Part shown: positions 1-9,346 of the stretch, piece after piece
Layout: every line of letters begins with the position of its first letter
Position numbering within the stretch: the first letter of the stretch is position 1
The notes under the pieces: generated by a model
Databases searched by the model: none
What the model saw: only the letters and a program-made list of their open reading frames with translations
What the model was told of the DNA's origin: nothing
Assembly: GCA_026981645.1 (NCBI GenBank)
Contig: JALSII010000008.1
Coordinates: 1 to 64,000 of the forward strand
DNA from: Hyphomicrobiales bacterium
GTDB lineage: Bacteria; Pseudomonadota; Alphaproteobacteria; Rhizobiales; Devosiaceae
Length of the DNA: 64,000 bases
Direction of reading: 5' to 3'
Program-made: the position numbers and the translations under genes

Positions 1-432
1 CCCCACATCGATAGTTTCATGGAGGATGGCTACACCAGGGAGGAGTGGAAGGTTCTGGCGGAAACCAAGAAAATCCTCGACCCCAAAATCAGGGTAACAT
101 GCACAGCGGTGCGGGTTCCGGTATTTGTGGGCCATTCCGAGGCGGTTAATCTTGATTTTGCAAACGAGATAAGTGCCGATGAAGCACGCGATATTCTGCG
201 TGCGGCGCCCGGCATTGCTGTCATCGACAAGCGTGAGGACGGGGGCTATATCACCCCGGTTGAGTGTGTGGGTGAATATGCGACCTATATTTCGCGTATC
301 CGGGAAGACGCAACTGTTGAAAACGGCCTGAACCTGTGGGTGGTTTCAGACAATTTACGCAAAGGGGCAGCCCTGAACGCCGTCCAGATTGCTGAAACGC
401 TGGTGGAGAAGGGCTTTGGGGGCCGACTCTGA
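1..432 (+). CDS. asd: Aspartate-semialdehyde dehydrogenase, C-terminal part (5' end outside window)
   Basis: The reading frame is open from the first base, so the gene begins before the window; about 143 C-terminal residues are present. The residues PHIDSFMEDG at the very start, the substrate-domain segment with VTCTAVRVPVFVGHSEAVN (including the conserved Arg and His of the catalytic domain), and the ending NLWVVSDNLRKGAALNAVQIAE are characteristic of bacterial Asd. The enzyme reduces aspartyl phosphate to aspartate semialdehyde in the Lys/Thr/Met/diaminopimelate pathway, in the cytoplasm. The ATG at 19 is internal, not the start. About 200 bp without a gene follow before the next CDS. Confidence 0.95.
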   Translation, partial: PHIDSFMEDGYTREEWKVLAETKKILDPKIRVTCTAVRVPVFVGHSEAVNLDFANEISADEARDILRAAPGIAVIDKREDGGYITPVECVGEYATYISRIREDATVENGLNLWVVSDNLRKGAALNAVQIAETLVEKGFGGRL

Positions 433-635
433 CCCTAAAAGAATTGATAAGGTGGGTTGTGTACTGTCGCTTTGGGGCATGTTGCTTTTAATATTCTTGT
501 TTAAGTAGTTCTGCACAACTGCGATCCGCCTGATTTTACACTTATTCCCTGTGAGCGAGGGGAGGGGTGGGTATACGTTTATTTTACAAATTTTTTGCAC
601 AATATTGCGCATATTCCAGATGATCGGGTGGCTTC

Positions 636-2615
636 GTGTATCCTCTTGCGTTTTTTTCATGGCTGTTTGGCATCCAAAAGGACAATCACGAACTCTGTCT
701 GGCCCAGTATAAATCCCTTGCCGGGCAGGCGCCGCTCTTTTATCTCAGCATGATATCTGCCGTGGTTGCGCTGGCCTATGTCAGCATGGAGCAGGCACCG
801 GCCGGTTTGACAGTCGTTGTGCCCCTGGTTCTCATTCTGGTTGATCTGGTATCGTTTCATTCGTTCACGATTCAGAGAAACCTTAACCGCAATTCCTACC
901 GCTCAAGTGTTGTTTATCGTTTGCACACCACTGTCTGGTCGGCTCTGGGGCTGGGGGTTCTTCATGCCGCATGGGCAATCAGCCTGCTTGCCCATGCGGA
1001 TGTCGCAGCACAGAGCCTGATCGTGATACTCTTGAGTGTTACCAGTCTGGGTGCTGCCGTTTGTCTATTGCAGCTGCCGATGGCAGCAATGGGTTTTTTA
1101 GTTTCAGTTATGGCTCCCCTTGCTGTTTTCCTGTGGCTTTCCGGTGAACCGGGCCATGGGGTTGCTGCATTGATAATTGCCTTGTCCACCGGGGTGGCGG
1201 TGTTTGTTATTGCCAGATACGGGCAGGATTATTCCCGGATGATTCTGAAACAGCGTGAGGTGGGGGCCAAAAAATCTGAAGCCGAGCAGATCAGTCGTCT
1301 TAACCGGATTATGGCCCATCAGGACAGCTTGACCGGGCTTGCCAATCGCCGGGCGTTTTTGAACAATCTAAATATGCAGGTGGATGACGCCAAAAGCGGG
1401 CTTTCCGAGGGGCTAGCTGTGGGCATTCTCGACCTGGACGGGTTCAAGCTTGTCAATGATGTCTATGGCCATCCGGCAGGGGACAGATTGCTCAAATCGG
1501 CGGGCAAAAGGCTTACGGATTTGTTTTATTCCCGGGTGTTTATTGCCCGGCTCGGGGGGGATGAGTTTGGCATAACAGTCAGTGGAGAGCGCTCCGATGC
1601 TGACCTTGTCGCTCTTGGGGAGCGAATTTGTTCGGCTATGCAGGTTCCCTTCGATCTGGATGGGCGAAGCATACATTTGGGTGGCTCTGTGGGCTTTGCC
1701 AAATGGAGGGAGCCCGGTGATAGTGCAGATGTTCTTTTTGAGAGAGCTGATTATGCGCTTTATTCAGGCAAGAAAAACTCGCGTGGTGGCGTAACTGTTT
1801 TCAACGAGCGGCATGCGTCAAGACTTCGCGAGATAACCGGAGTTGACCGGCAATTGCATGATGCCGATTTTGAGAAGGAAATGTCGCTGGTTTTTCAACC
1901 TATTGTTTCGCTTGGCACCAAGAGAACAGTGGGGCTTGAAGTTCTGGCGCGCTGGAACAGTCCGGTTCTGGGTGAGGTCCCGCCTGACGTTTTTATTCGT
2001 TCGGCTGAGCGGATAGGGTCCATAAACCGGCTGACAGCGGTTTTGCTCACCAAGGCGCTCGATGAAGCAAAGTGCTGGCCTGAAGACTTGTTCATGTCAT
2101 TTAATCTCTCGATGCAGGATGTGACGTCAAGCGTTGCTGTTCTCAAGCTTGTTTCGATTATCAACGCCTCAGGGTTCGATCCAAAAAGAATAACGCTTGA
2201 AGTCACTGAAACGGCTGTAATGAACAATTACAATCAGGCGCTTGGTTCTCTGATGCTTTTGAAAAACCTGGGGGTCAGGATTGCACTGGATGATTTTGGC
2301 ACCGGTTATTCTTCTCTTGCCTATGTGCGCACACTACCGCTTGATAAACTCAAGCTTGATCGTTCCTTTGTTGTTGATCTGGTGCAGGATGCCGGGGCGC
2401 GGGCTGTTGCCGGATCCATGATCGAAATGTGCCGCAGTCTGAAAATGGATTGTATTGTTGAGGGGGTTGAAACCCGGGAACAGGTCAAAATTCTGAACAG
2501 TCTGGGGTGCCAGACCATTCAGGGCTATTATTGTTCAAGACCCCTCAAGGCCCATGATGCCCGCGCGTTTGTGCGGGCCGAACGCCAGAACCAGCAGGCA
2601 GCCCAGGCCAGATAG
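636..2615 (+). CDS. Membrane-anchored GGDEF-EAL cyclic-di-GMP protein
   Basis: The protein has 659 residues and uses a GTG start. Residues about 35-195 hold some five to six hydrophobic segments, followed by a short coiled linker (about 200-225), a GGDEF domain (about 228-390, motif LGGDEF at 306-311) and an EAL domain (about 405-645). The GGDEF motif is intact, but there is no RxxD inhibitory site at the usual place before it. The EAL motif reads EVLARW at 435-440, and the other catalytic signatures EVTET (522), DDFGTGYSS (552-560), KLDRSF (573) and VEGVET (608) are present, so phosphodiesterase activity is plausible. It could make or break c-di-GMP; which one dominates cannot be read from sequence. 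The membrane sensor region matches no domain I can name. It stands alone as a transcription unit. Confidence 0.92.
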   Translation: MYPLAFFSWLFGIQKDNHELCLAQYKSLAGQAPLFYLSMISAVVALAYVSMEQAPAGLTVVVPLVLILVDLVSFHSFTIQRNLNRNSYRSSVVYRLHTTVWSALGLGVLHAAWAISLLAHADVAAQSLIVILLSVTSLGAAVCLLQLPMAAMGFLVSVMAPLAVFLWLSGEPGHGVAALIIALSTGVAVFVIARYGQDYSRMILKQREVGAKKSEAEQISRLNRIMAHQDSLTGLANRRAFLNNLNMQVDDAKSGLSEGLAVGILDLDGFKLVNDVYGHPAGDRLLKSAGKRLTDLFYSRVFIARLGGDEFGITVSGERSDADLVALGERICSAMQVPFDLDGRSIHLGGSVGFAKWREPGDSADVLFERADYALYSGKKNSRGGVTVFNERHASRLREITGVDRQLHDADFEKEMSLVFQPIVSLGTKRTVGLEVLARWNSPVLGEVPPDVFIRSAERIGSINRLTAVLLTKALDEAKCWPEDLFMSFNLSMQDVTSSVAVLKLVSIINASGFDPKRITLEVTETAVMNNYNQALGSLMLLKNLGVRIALDDFGTGYSSLAYVRTLPLDKLKLDRSFVVDLVQDAGARAVAGSMIEMCRSLKMDCIVEGVETREQVKILNSLGCQTIQGYYCSRPLKAHDARAFVRAERQNQQAAQAR

Positions 2616-2735
2616 AGGTCAAAGTCTGTGCAGGGGCCTTTTGACAGTTTGGCAATCTTGTGAAATACGCTGGTTCAGCGCCGGGCTTGTCGCCTGCTCA
2701 ACGCGCCAAATTCTGAAGAGCTGGTCTGAGTTTTT

Positions 2736-3629
2736 ATGCCCCTGCGTCACATTCTGCTTGCGTTGCTGGTTGTCGCCATCTGGGGCTTCAATTTTGTGGT
2801 CATCAAACTTTCCGTGGAGGTGCTGGAACCGTTTCTGGCAGCAGGTCTGCGTTTTGTGCTGGCGGCATTCCCCGCGATTTTGTTTGTCAAACCCCCCAGG
2901 GACGCTTCGGATAAAATCCCCTGGGCGATCATCATCGGGTTCGGCCTGAGTTTTGGGTTCGGGCTTTATGTATTCCTGAATTTTGCGCTTTCCCAGGGCA
3001 TGCCAGCGGGCCTTGCGTCACTGGTGTTGCAGATACAGGTGTTTTTTACCTTTCTGGTGGCATTTTTTGTGCTTCGGGAGCGGCCACGAAAAATGCAGAC
3101 TGTTGGCGCTGTCATCGCCTTTTCCGGTATCGGCCTGATCGGCTATTATCGGCTGGAAGGGGCGGCGTTCGTTCCGTTCGCCTTGACGATTTGCGCGGCA
3201 TTTGTCTGGGCGCTGGCCAATGTGCTGACCAGATATGCGGGCAAGATCAATCCGGTGGCTCTGGCGGTCTGGGGATCGCTGTTTGCGGCCATCCCCCTGA
3301 TCCTGCTTTCGATAGTGACAGAGGGAATGGAGCCGCTGGTGGCGGCGTTTGTTGCGCCTGATCTCTGGACCTGGGGGCTGCTGGCGTTTCTGGCCTATCC
3401 GGCAACCCTGTTCGGCTTTTCCATCTGGAACAAGCTTCTGGCCACCCATCCCGCCTCAAGCGTTGTCCCGTTCACATTGCTGGTGCCCATTACCGGGCTG
3501 CTTTCGGGGTGGGCAATATTGGGGGAAAGCATAGCGATGTTTGAGATTATAGGTGGAGTGCTGGTTATGGCGGGCCTGGGGGTCACGCTGTTCAGGCCGA
3601 CAGGCAAGGGGCAAACCGAAAGGCCCTGA
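2736..3629 (+). CDS. EamA/DMT-family transporter (YdeD-like exporter)
   Basis: This is a 297-residue protein of ten predicted membrane segments made of two tandem EamA repeats (about 5-135 and 145-285), the drug/metabolite transporter architecture. The opening ALLVVAIWGFNFVVIKL and the second-repeat ending around GLLSGWAILGE are typical. The nearest characterised relatives are E. coli EamA (YdeD)-type exporters of O-acetylserine and cysteine; the substrate here is unknown. It converges with the carbonic anhydrase gene, with only two bases between the stop codons. The ATG at 2736 gives the expected length and starts directly with the first membrane segment. Confidence 0.9.
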   Translation: MPLRHILLALLVVAIWGFNFVVIKLSVEVLEPFLAAGLRFVLAAFPAILFVKPPRDASDKIPWAIIIGFGLSFGFGLYVFLNFALSQGMPAGLASLVLQIQVFFTFLVAFFVLRERPRKMQTVGAVIAFSGIGLIGYYRLEGAAFVPFALTICAAFVWALANVLTRYAGKINPVALAVWGSLFAAIPLILLSIVTEGMEPLVAAFVAPDLWTWGLLAFLAYPATLFGFSIWNKLLATHPASSVVPFTLLVPITGLLSGWAILGESIAMFEIIGGVLVMAGLGVTLFRPTGKGQTERP

Positions 3630-3631
3630 GT

Positions 3632-4279
3632 CTAAATCACCGGGCGTTCAAACTCGCCGCTCTCGTGATCCATGATCCAGAGTTCACCGGACTTGATGTC
3701 AAACCAGGCACCGTGAAGCGCCAGTTGATCCTTGCTCTCCAGTTCAGCAACATAAGGGAAGCTTCTCAGGTTATGAATTGAATTGCGAATGGAAATGCGT
3801 TCGAGCATGGTGTGGCGTTCGCCATCAGTCATCAGGCCATCGTCGTGAAACTGCTTAGTGACCGGCTCGAGCAAATTCATCCATTTGCCAATAAAGTCTC
3901 CCGGGGCCAGCGGTTCAGCCATGGGGTGGAGGGCGGCGTGAATGCCGCCGCAACGGCCATGCCCCATAACCACGATATTTTTGACCTTGAGCGCCTGCAC
4001 CGCAAATTCTATGGCTGCCGATGTGCCGTGCTGCCCTCCGTCGGGTTCATGCGGGGGCACGAGATTGGCAACATTTCTAAGGACAAACAGTTCACCGGGG
4101 CCGGTGCTGAAGATAGTTTCAGGCGCAGCGCGGCTGTCGCAGCAGGCAATAATCATCGTTGCCGGCTTCTGACCGGCCTCGGCCAGATCAATGTAGCGCT
4201 GGCGCTCGCTTGCATGGCGGGTTTCCATGAAACTCGCATAACCATCAATGAGATAGGCGGGAAAATTGTGCATGGGCAC
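3632..4279 (-). CDS. Beta-class carbonic anhydrase
   Basis: The protein has 215 residues, the normal beta-CA length. The zinc site is visible: C46 in ACCDSR (with the D48/R50 dyad), and H107 and C110 in GHGRCGG. The enzyme interconverts CO2 and bicarbonate, supplying bicarbonate for carboxylases and helping pH balance in the cytoplasm. The gene is convergent with the EamA exporter and divergent from a LysR regulator about 300 bp away. That regulator could control it, but nothing in the sequence proves this. No signal peptide is seen. Confidence 0.94.
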   Translation of the reverse strand: MPMHNFPAYLIDGYASFMETRHASERQRYIDLAEAGQKPATMIIACCDSRAAPETIFSTGPGELFVLRNVANLVPPHEPDGGQHGTSAAIEFAVQALKVKNIVVMGHGRCGGIHAALHPMAEPLAPGDFIGKWMNLLEPVTKQFHDDGLMTDGERHTMLERISIRNSIHNLRSFPYVAELESKDQLALHGAWFDIKSGELWIMDHESGEFERPVI

Positions 4280-4586
4280 TCAATAAAGGCAAGCAGGGCC
4301 AAGATCAATATGGCGAAGTGGGCAAATTGACGCTTTTGTTCAATATTTGATTTCCTGGTTCAGCCAGATGGCCTGCATATGGAATGGAGCTTCATTCGTG
4401 CTTAGAAATCCTGTAAAAAGAGAAAGAAGCATTTTTTTTGCAAAAATCGCACTAAAAAGGGGTGCTGGGACAGGTTGTTCGGGTATGCGCAGAGTTTGTT
4501 GCCCGAGGGGTGAGTAGCTGCCAGTTCGTGCTGGAAGTATCATGGCGGACACAGTTCGGGCCAAAATTCATGCAAGAGGTGCAATA
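4280..4586. other. Divergent intergenic region, carbonic anhydrase / LysR
   Basis: These roughly 300 bp separate divergent genes and must hold both promoters. The region is A/T-rich in the middle (an eight-T run near 4432-4439). A 74-codon minus-strand reading frame inside it has no recognisable features and is not called. I see no clear dyad or promoter that I can place with confidence. Confidence 0.4.
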
Positions 4587-5513
4587 ATGCAGATTGAATC
4601 TCTTGAACTATTCGTAGAAGTGGCCAACCGGGGCAGTTTTGCCGAAGTTGCCCGCCTTCATGAAAAAGACGCCTCTTCGGTGTCGCGGGCGATCTCAGCG
4701 CTTGAGGGCAAGCTGGGCGTTCGCCTGTTTCAGCGTACCACCCGCCGGGTCAGCCTGACCGAGGCGGGCCGGGTGTTTCTGGACCGTGCGGCGCCCCTGA
4801 TCGAGGGACTGGCGATGGCACAGGACGAAGCCCGCGCCATTTCAAGCGCCCCTCAGGGCAATCTCAGGCTTACCACTTCAGTATCTCTGGGCCAGCAATG
4901 CGTGGTGCCCCTGCTGCCGCGTTTTCGTGAACTGTTTCCAAAAATCTCCATCGAGCTTTTATTGACCGATGCCAACCTTGATCTGGTGGCAGAGCGCATT
5001 GATCTGGCCATCCGGCTTGGACAGCGCCCCGAGGCGGATTACATATCGGCCCGCCTGCTTGATACCAGATACCGGGTGTGTGCCAGTCCGGTCTACCTTA
5101 AAGATTGCGCGCCGTTGCGCCGCCCGCAGGACCTTGGTCAGCATCGCTGCCTGTTGCAGCCGCTTCCCGGATTTTCAACCCGGTGGCGCTTTGCCAGCAC
5201 TCTGGGTGATGTTACGGAGCGCGTGGAGGAGCTGGTGCCGGTGGAGGGGGACATTGTCATTTCCAACGCGGTGGCGCTAAGGGACGCGGTGGTTTCGGGG
5301 CTTGGCCCGGCGCTGTTGGTGGACTGGGTGATTGAGGACCAGCTTAAAAGTGGTGAACTGGCGGATGTTTTTCCTTATCACAGGGTCGCGCCGGCCGATT
5401 TTAACCCCGGAGTATGGCTGGTTTATCCAAGCCGCACTTTTCTGGCGCAAAAAGTTCGGGTGACCGCAGACTTTTTCAAAAAACATCTTGGGCGCAAACA
5501 ACAAGAGGGCTAA
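4587..5513 (+). CDS. LysR-family transcriptional regulator
   Basis: The start is placed at the ATG at 4587 because it is preceded by AAGAGGTG and gives the standard LysR opening MQIESLELFVEVANRGSF; an in-frame ATG 45 bp upstream would add an atypical tail. The 308-residue protein has an N-terminal winged helix-turn-helix (about 1-60, with SVSRAISALEGKLGVRLFQR) and a periplasmic-binding-like effector domain (about 90-300). The C-terminal part resembles the AaeR/DsdC-like group that regulates metabolic or efflux genes, but the effector is unknown. The next gene starts one base after its stop, so the two are probably co-transcribed. Confidence 0.9.
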   Translation: MQIESLELFVEVANRGSFAEVARLHEKDASSVSRAISALEGKLGVRLFQRTTRRVSLTEAGRVFLDRAAPLIEGLAMAQDEARAISSAPQGNLRLTTSVSLGQQCVVPLLPRFRELFPKISIELLLTDANLDLVAERIDLAIRLGQRPEADYISARLLDTRYRVCASPVYLKDCAPLRRPQDLGQHRCLLQPLPGFSTRWRFASTLGDVTERVEELVPVEGDIVISNAVALRDAVVSGLGPALLVDWVIEDQLKSGELADVFPYHRVAPADFNPGVWLVYPSRTFLAQKVRVTADFFKKHLGRKQQEG

Positions 5514-5514
5514 A

Positions 5515-5721
5515 ATGCGCGTTTACAGACTTTTGACGGGCAAGGATGACAGCGCTTTTTGTCACAAGGTGACAAAAGCCTTGAGCGAAGGCTGGGAGCT
5601 TTATGGTGATCCGCAATACGCCCATAGCGGCTGGGGCGCTCCCCGTTGTGCGCAGGCCGTGACCAAAGAGGTCACGGACCAGCCTTATGATCCGGACAAA
5701 AAACTGGGGGACTATCGATAG
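5515..5721 (+). CDS. DUF1737-family small protein
   Basis: This 68-residue protein starts at the ATG at 5515, with GAGGGC just upstream. It reads MRVYRLLTGKDDSAFCHKV, then LSEGWELYG and a conserved QAVTKEV segment, the pattern of DUF1737. Members are small cytoplasmic proteins of unknown function. The gene lies one base after the LysR stop and is followed by a short hairpin, so it ends that transcription unit. Confidence 0.85.
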   Translation: MRVYRLLTGKDDSAFCHKVTKALSEGWELYGDPQYAHSGWGAPRCAQAVTKEVTDQPYDPDKKLGDYR

Positions 5722-5735
5722 GGCTTTGCAGCCCT
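5720..5735 (+). terminator. Hairpin at the end of the LysR-DUF1737 unit
   Basis: A perfect 6-bp stem (AGGGCT/AGCCCT) closes a TTGC tetraloop and is followed by a short T-containing stretch. It overlaps the DUF1737 stop codon region. The T-run is weak, so it is at best a modest intrinsic terminator. It sits directly before the probable sdh promoter. Confidence 0.4.
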
Positions 5736-5764
5736 TTGACGAATCTATGCTTGAGGTTTAACTA
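5736..5764 (+). promoter_or_regulatory. Possible promoter of sdhCDAB
   Basis: TTGACG at 5736-5741 lies 17 bp before TAACTA at 5759-5764. The -35 box is good and the -10 box is poor. It lies about 75 bp ahead of sdhC in the only gap where an sdh promoter could be. This is inference from sequence only. Confidence 0.35.
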
Positions 5765-5840
5765 GTCATAGTGCACACGGTTCGCAAAAAACCGGTCGGA
5801 TGATCCTGCCGGTACCCGTATTCAGGCCAAAGGCTCCGGT

Positions 5841-6224
5841 ATGTCCAAATCCTATCGACCACTTTCACCGCATTTGCAGGTTTACCGGCTTTCCCTGACC
5901 ATGGCCATGTCGATCATTCATCGTATCACCGGAGTAGGGCTTTATCTGGGCACGGCTCTTATTGCCTGGTGGCTTATTGCTGCCGCTATGGGTCCGGGGC
6001 AGCTTGATTTTGTCAATATGGTGCTCGGGCACTGGCTGGGGCAGCTGGTATTGCTCGGGTTCACCTGGGCCCTGTTTCACCACATGCTGGGCGGCATCAG
6101 GCACTTCATCTGGGATACGGGCATGGGGCTGGAGCCGGAGGCGCGCGTGGCGCTGACATGGTTCACGCTCATTGGCGGGCTGGTACTCACGGGTCTGACC
6201 TGGCTTTTCTTTGTGTGGATGTGA
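5841..6224 (+). CDS. sdhC: Succinate dehydrogenase cytochrome b556 subunit
   Basis: The protein has 127 residues with three membrane segments and the SdhC signature RPLSPHLQVYRLSLTMAMSI followed by HRITG. The segment HHMLGGIRHFIWD carries the heme b histidine region. SdhC anchors complex II in the inner membrane and, with SdhD, binds heme and ubiquinone. Start ATG at 5841 follows AAAGG. It is the first gene of the sdhCDAB cluster. Confidence 0.96.
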   Translation: MSKSYRPLSPHLQVYRLSLTMAMSIIHRITGVGLYLGTALIAWWLIAAAMGPGQLDFVNMVLGHWLGQLVLLGFTWALFHHMLGGIRHFIWDTGMGLEPEARVALTWFTLIGGLVLTGLTWLFFVWM

Positions 6225-6237
6225 GGGGAGAGTTATC

Positions 6238-6618
6238 ATGGACATGCGCACCCCTTTTGCAAAGGTTACCGGCAAGGGTTCGGCCAAAGAGGGCACCACC
6301 CATTTCTGGCAGCAACGACTCACAGCCCTCGCCAATGTGCCCCTGACGCTTTTTGCTGTGTGGCTGGTCACGCAGTTGGCCGGGGCAAACCGGGCGGAGA
6401 TGGTTTTGATGCTGGCCAATCCCGTTGTTTCGGTGCTGCTGGTGCTGACACTTTTCTCGTTTGCCTGGCACATGAAACTGGGCATGCAGGTGGTGATCGA
6501 GGATTATGTGCCCGCCGAGGGTACAAAAATCGTTCTGATTATTGCCAATAATTTTTTTGCTGCGGTCATTGCCGGGTTCAGCATTATTTCAGTACTAAAA
6601 CTGACTTTCGGGGGTTAA
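6238..6618 (+). CDS. sdhD: Succinate dehydrogenase hydrophobic anchor subunit
   Basis: The start is set at ATG 6238, preceded by the strong Shine-Dalgarno GAGGGGAGAG; an in-frame ATG 27 bp upstream lies inside the end of sdhC. The 126-residue protein has the alphaproteobacterial SdhD pattern: an N-terminal amphipathic segment, [15 protein letters not shown], three membrane helices and [15 protein letters not shown] containing the probable heme-ligand histidine. It forms the membrane anchor of complex II with SdhC. Confidence 0.95.
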   Translation: MDMRTPFAKVTGKGSAKEGTTHFWQQRLTALANVPLTLFAVWLVTQLAGANRAEMVLMLANPVVSVLLVLTLFSFAWHMKLGMQVVIEDYVPAEGTKIVLIIANNFFAAVIAGFSIISVLKLTFGG

Positions 6619-6622
6619 TACA

Positions 6623-8437
6623 TTGGACGCCGGACCTTACGAAATTGTCGACCATGCATTTGATGTTGTGGTTGTGGGTGCAGGGGGTGCGGGGCTTCGT
6701 GCGACCTTGGGCATGGCCGAGCAGGGCCTTAAAACCGCCTGCGTGACCAAGGTTTTCCCCACCAGAAGCCACACTGTTGCCGCGCAAGGGGGGATTGCCG
6801 CTTCGCTTTCCAACATGGGGCCGGACAACTGGCAGTGGCATATGTATGACACCATCAAAGGGTCAGACTGGCTGGGGGACAGTGACGCCATGGAATATCT
6901 GGCGCGCGAGGCTCCAGCGGCGGTTTATGAGCTTGAGCATTACGGGGTGCCGTTCTCCCGTACCGAAGAGGGTAAAATCTATCAGCGTCCGTTTGGCGGG
7001 CATATGCAGAATTTTGGCGACGGGCCGCCGGTGCAGCGCACTTGCGCAGCTGCCGACCGTACGGGCCACGCCATTTTGCACACGCTTTACGGGCAGTCAT
7101 TGCGCCACAAGGCTGAATTCTTCATTGAATATTTCGCCATTGACCTGCTGATGAGCGAGGATGGGGCCTGCGAGGGCATTCTTGCCTGGAAACTTGACGA
7201 TGGCACCCTGCATCGGTTCCGGGCAAAGATGGTGGTGCTGGCGACCGGGGGCTATGGACGCACCTATTTTTCAGCGACTTCTGCCCACACCTGCACCGGG
7301 GACGGCAATGGCATGGTGGCGCGGGCCGGATTGCCGCTGCAGGATATGGAGTTCGTGCAGTTTCACCCCACCGGCGTTTATGGCGCCGGGGTGCTGATTA
7401 CCGAGGGCGCACGCGGGGAGGGGGGCTATCTCACCAATTCCGAGGGCGAGCGCTTCATGGAGCGCTACGCACCCAACGCCAAGGATCTGGCCTCGCGCGA
7501 TGTTGTGAGCCGCTGCATGACGCTGGAAATCCGCGAGGGGCGGGGTGTTGGTCCCAAGAAGGACCATATCTATCTCAATCTGGACCATCTGGACCCCGCT
7601 GTTCTGGCCGAGCGCCTGCCCGGTATTTCTGAAAGCGCCAAGGTTTTTGCCGGGGTTGACCTCACACGCGAGCCCATCCCCGTTATTCCCACGGCCCACT
7701 ATAATATGGGCGGCATTCCGACCAATTTTCATGGCGAAGCGCTCAACCCCAGCGCCGATGACCCTGACCGGGTGGTGCCGGGGCTGATGGCGGTGGGGGA
7801 GGCGGGCTGTGCTTCGGTGCATGGAGCCAACCGGCTGGGCTCGAACTCGCTGATAGACCTGGTGGTGTTCGGGCGGGCAGCGGCCATCCGTGCGGGCAAG
7901 GTCATAGATCGTGACAAGGAAACCCCTGGGGCCAACAAGGAAGCATCGGACAAAATCATTGCCCGATTTGACAGGATGCGCCACGCCGAGGGCCCCCTGT
8001 CCACAGCCATTTTGCGCGACCGGATGCAACACGCCATGCAGGAGGATGCGGCAGTGTTTCGCACTGCAAAGACCCTTAATAACGGCGTTGCCCGCATAAG
8101 CGAAATCTGGGGGGATCTGTCACAGATCGGGATCAGTGACCGCTCAATGATCTGGAACTCCGATCTGGTGGAGGCGCTTGAGCTTGAAAACCTGATGGCC
8201 AATGCCGCAGCTACGGTGGTTTCAGCCGAAGCGCGTCATGAGAGCCGGGGGGCCCATGCCCGCGAGGATTTTGCCGATCGGGATGACAAAAACTGGCGGG
8301 TTCACACGATCTCGCGCCAGAATGAAAAGGGTGAAATCGCCCTGAGCTACCGGCCGGTTCATACGGATCCGATGACTTCGTTAAAGGAGGGCGGTATTGA
8401 TCCGGCCAAAATTGCACCAAAAAAACGCGTCTATTGA
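6623..8437 (+). CDS. sdhA: Succinate dehydrogenase flavoprotein subunit
   Basis: The protein has 604 residues with a TTG start four bases after the sdhD stop; the GGGGG at the end of sdhD can serve as Shine-Dalgarno. The FAD-binding GAGGAGLRA (19-27), the covalent-flavin histidine H50 in [10 protein letters not shown], the substrate-site HPTG and the capping-domain signature are intact, and it ends with the usual KRVY. It oxidises succinate to fumarate and passes electrons to SdhB. Its maturation would involve SdhAF4, which is encoded at 54053. Confidence 0.97.
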   Translation: MDAGPYEIVDHAFDVVVVGAGGAGLRATLGMAEQGLKTACVTKVFPTRSHTVAAQGGIAASLSNMGPDNWQWHMYDTIKGSDWLGDSDAMEYLAREAPAAVYELEHYGVPFSRTEEGKIYQRPFGGHMQNFGDGPPVQRTCAAADRTGHAILHTLYGQSLRHKAEFFIEYFAIDLLMSEDGACEGILAWKLDDGTLHRFRAKMVVLATGGYGRTYFSATSAHTCTGDGNGMVARAGLPLQDMEFVQFHPTGVYGAGVLITEGARGEGGYLTNSEGERFMERYAPNAKDLASRDVVSRCMTLEIREGRGVGPKKDHIYLNLDHLDPAVLAERLPGISESAKVFAGVDLTREPIPVIPTAHYNMGGIPTNFHGEALNPSADDPDRVVPGLMAVGEAGCASVHGANRLGSNSLIDLVVFGRAAAIRAGKVIDRDKETPGANKEASDKIIARFDRMRHAEGPLSTAILRDRMQHAMQEDAAVFRTAKTLNNGVARISEIWGDLSQIGISDRSMIWNSDLVEALELENLMANAAATVVSAEARHESRGAHAREDFADRDDKNWRVHTISRQNEKGEIALSYRPVHTDPMTSLKEGGIDPAKIAPKKRVY

Positions 8438-8482
8438 ATGCAAATCCCCATATCTGCCGGGGTACAAAACTGGAGACCGGAC

Positions 8483-8821
8483 ATGAAGAAAAACTATTTG
8501 TTGAGTTTTGCCACCCTTGTTTTTGCCGCTGGCCTCTCAGGCCCCGCTTTGGCAGCCAGTCATCTGGGTGCCTATGAAACGGAACTGAAAGGCGCCTGCT
8601 CGGGTAGTTCCAACCTTCCCGATGCAGTCTGTTCATGTATTGCAGAGGCAGCAACAGCCGATAATATTGATGATGCGCAGCGCGAATGGATTTTGCTGGC
8701 AGCTGGCGGATCAACAAAATCGGCGGGCGCAATGGGCACCATGAGCGATGAACAGGCGGCGGCGGCCACGGATTTCATGGTTTCCACTCCCCAGCAATGC
8801 GCCAGCCAGCTTGGAAATTAG
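8483..8821 (+). CDS. Small exported four-cysteine protein between sdhA and sdhB
   Basis: The ATG at 8483 follows GGAGA, and the product of 112 residues opens with a clear signal peptide (MKKNYLLSFATLVFAAGLSG, cleavage near ALA-AS at 24). The mature part is short, helical-looking and has four cysteines (one, then a CxC pair, then one near the end), as expected of a disulfide-bonded periplasmic protein. I do not recognise a family. It lies 45 bp after sdhA in the same direction and is probably transcribed with it. Any link to complex II is only positional. Confidence 0.75.
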   Translation: MKKNYLLSFATLVFAAGLSGPALAASHLGAYETELKGACSGSSNLPDAVCSCIAEAATADNIDDAQREWILLAAGGSTKSAGAMGTMSDEQAAAATDFMVSTPQQCASQLGN

Positions 8822-9026
8822 GGTTGGGAGCGAGAAATTTATCTCCTTGCCTTTTGGGTTGCCGGGAAACCAGGTATCCGGGTGAGGTCTTGCCCGGGGG
8901 GGCTGTTGGTGTGAAAGTATGCGGGATGGATGAATAACGTCTGGGTTTAAGACTGTCTGTTTGCAGGCCGCTTCCCGGGGGATACTCCATCACCAGAAAT
9001 GAAGTTGTATAAAAGGGAGAAGGAAC

Positions 9027-9296
9027 ATGAAAAAGATTGTGATTGCAGGATTTGTAGCCGCAGGAATGATGATTGCAGGAACTGGCAGCGCCTTTGCCGG
9101 AAATATCCGGGATTGCGTCGTCGAAAAGGCCAATGATCAGCTCACCGAAGGCCAGGCAGCTCTTGTTGCGGCCCATGGTGACGGTGAAATCAATGCACTT
9201 TCCGTGGCGCGGGAAAATGGTCTTGATCTGGCTGATATCGCCAAGGTTCACGGGTTCATGTGGGCGGCGGGCACATCCTGTGCGCTTGGTAACTGA
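9027..9296 (+). CDS. Small exported two-cysteine protein between sdhA and sdhB
   Basis: This 89-residue protein starts at ATG 9027 after AGGGAGAAGG, a very strong ribosome binding site. A signal peptide of about 24 residues ends at SAFA-GN. The mature 65 residues have one cysteine near the start and one near the end (DCVVEK and TSCALGN), suggesting a single disulfide. I do not recognise a family. It is the second of two consecutive exported small proteins placed between sdhA and sdhB. Confidence 0.72.
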   Translation: MKKIVIAGFVAAGMMIAGTGSAFAGNIRDCVVEKANDQLTEGQAALVAAHGDGEINALSVARENGLDLADIAKVHGFMWAAGTSCALGN

Positions 9297-9346
9297 TCAC
9301 AGACTGGGCGGATGCGTCAGAGTTGGCGCTGAAGTTTAAGAATTCA

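Noticed and set aside
4340-4564. A 74-codon minus-strand frame upstream of the carbonic anhydrase gene
   Set aside because: It has no ribosome binding site or family features and lies in a divergent promoter region.
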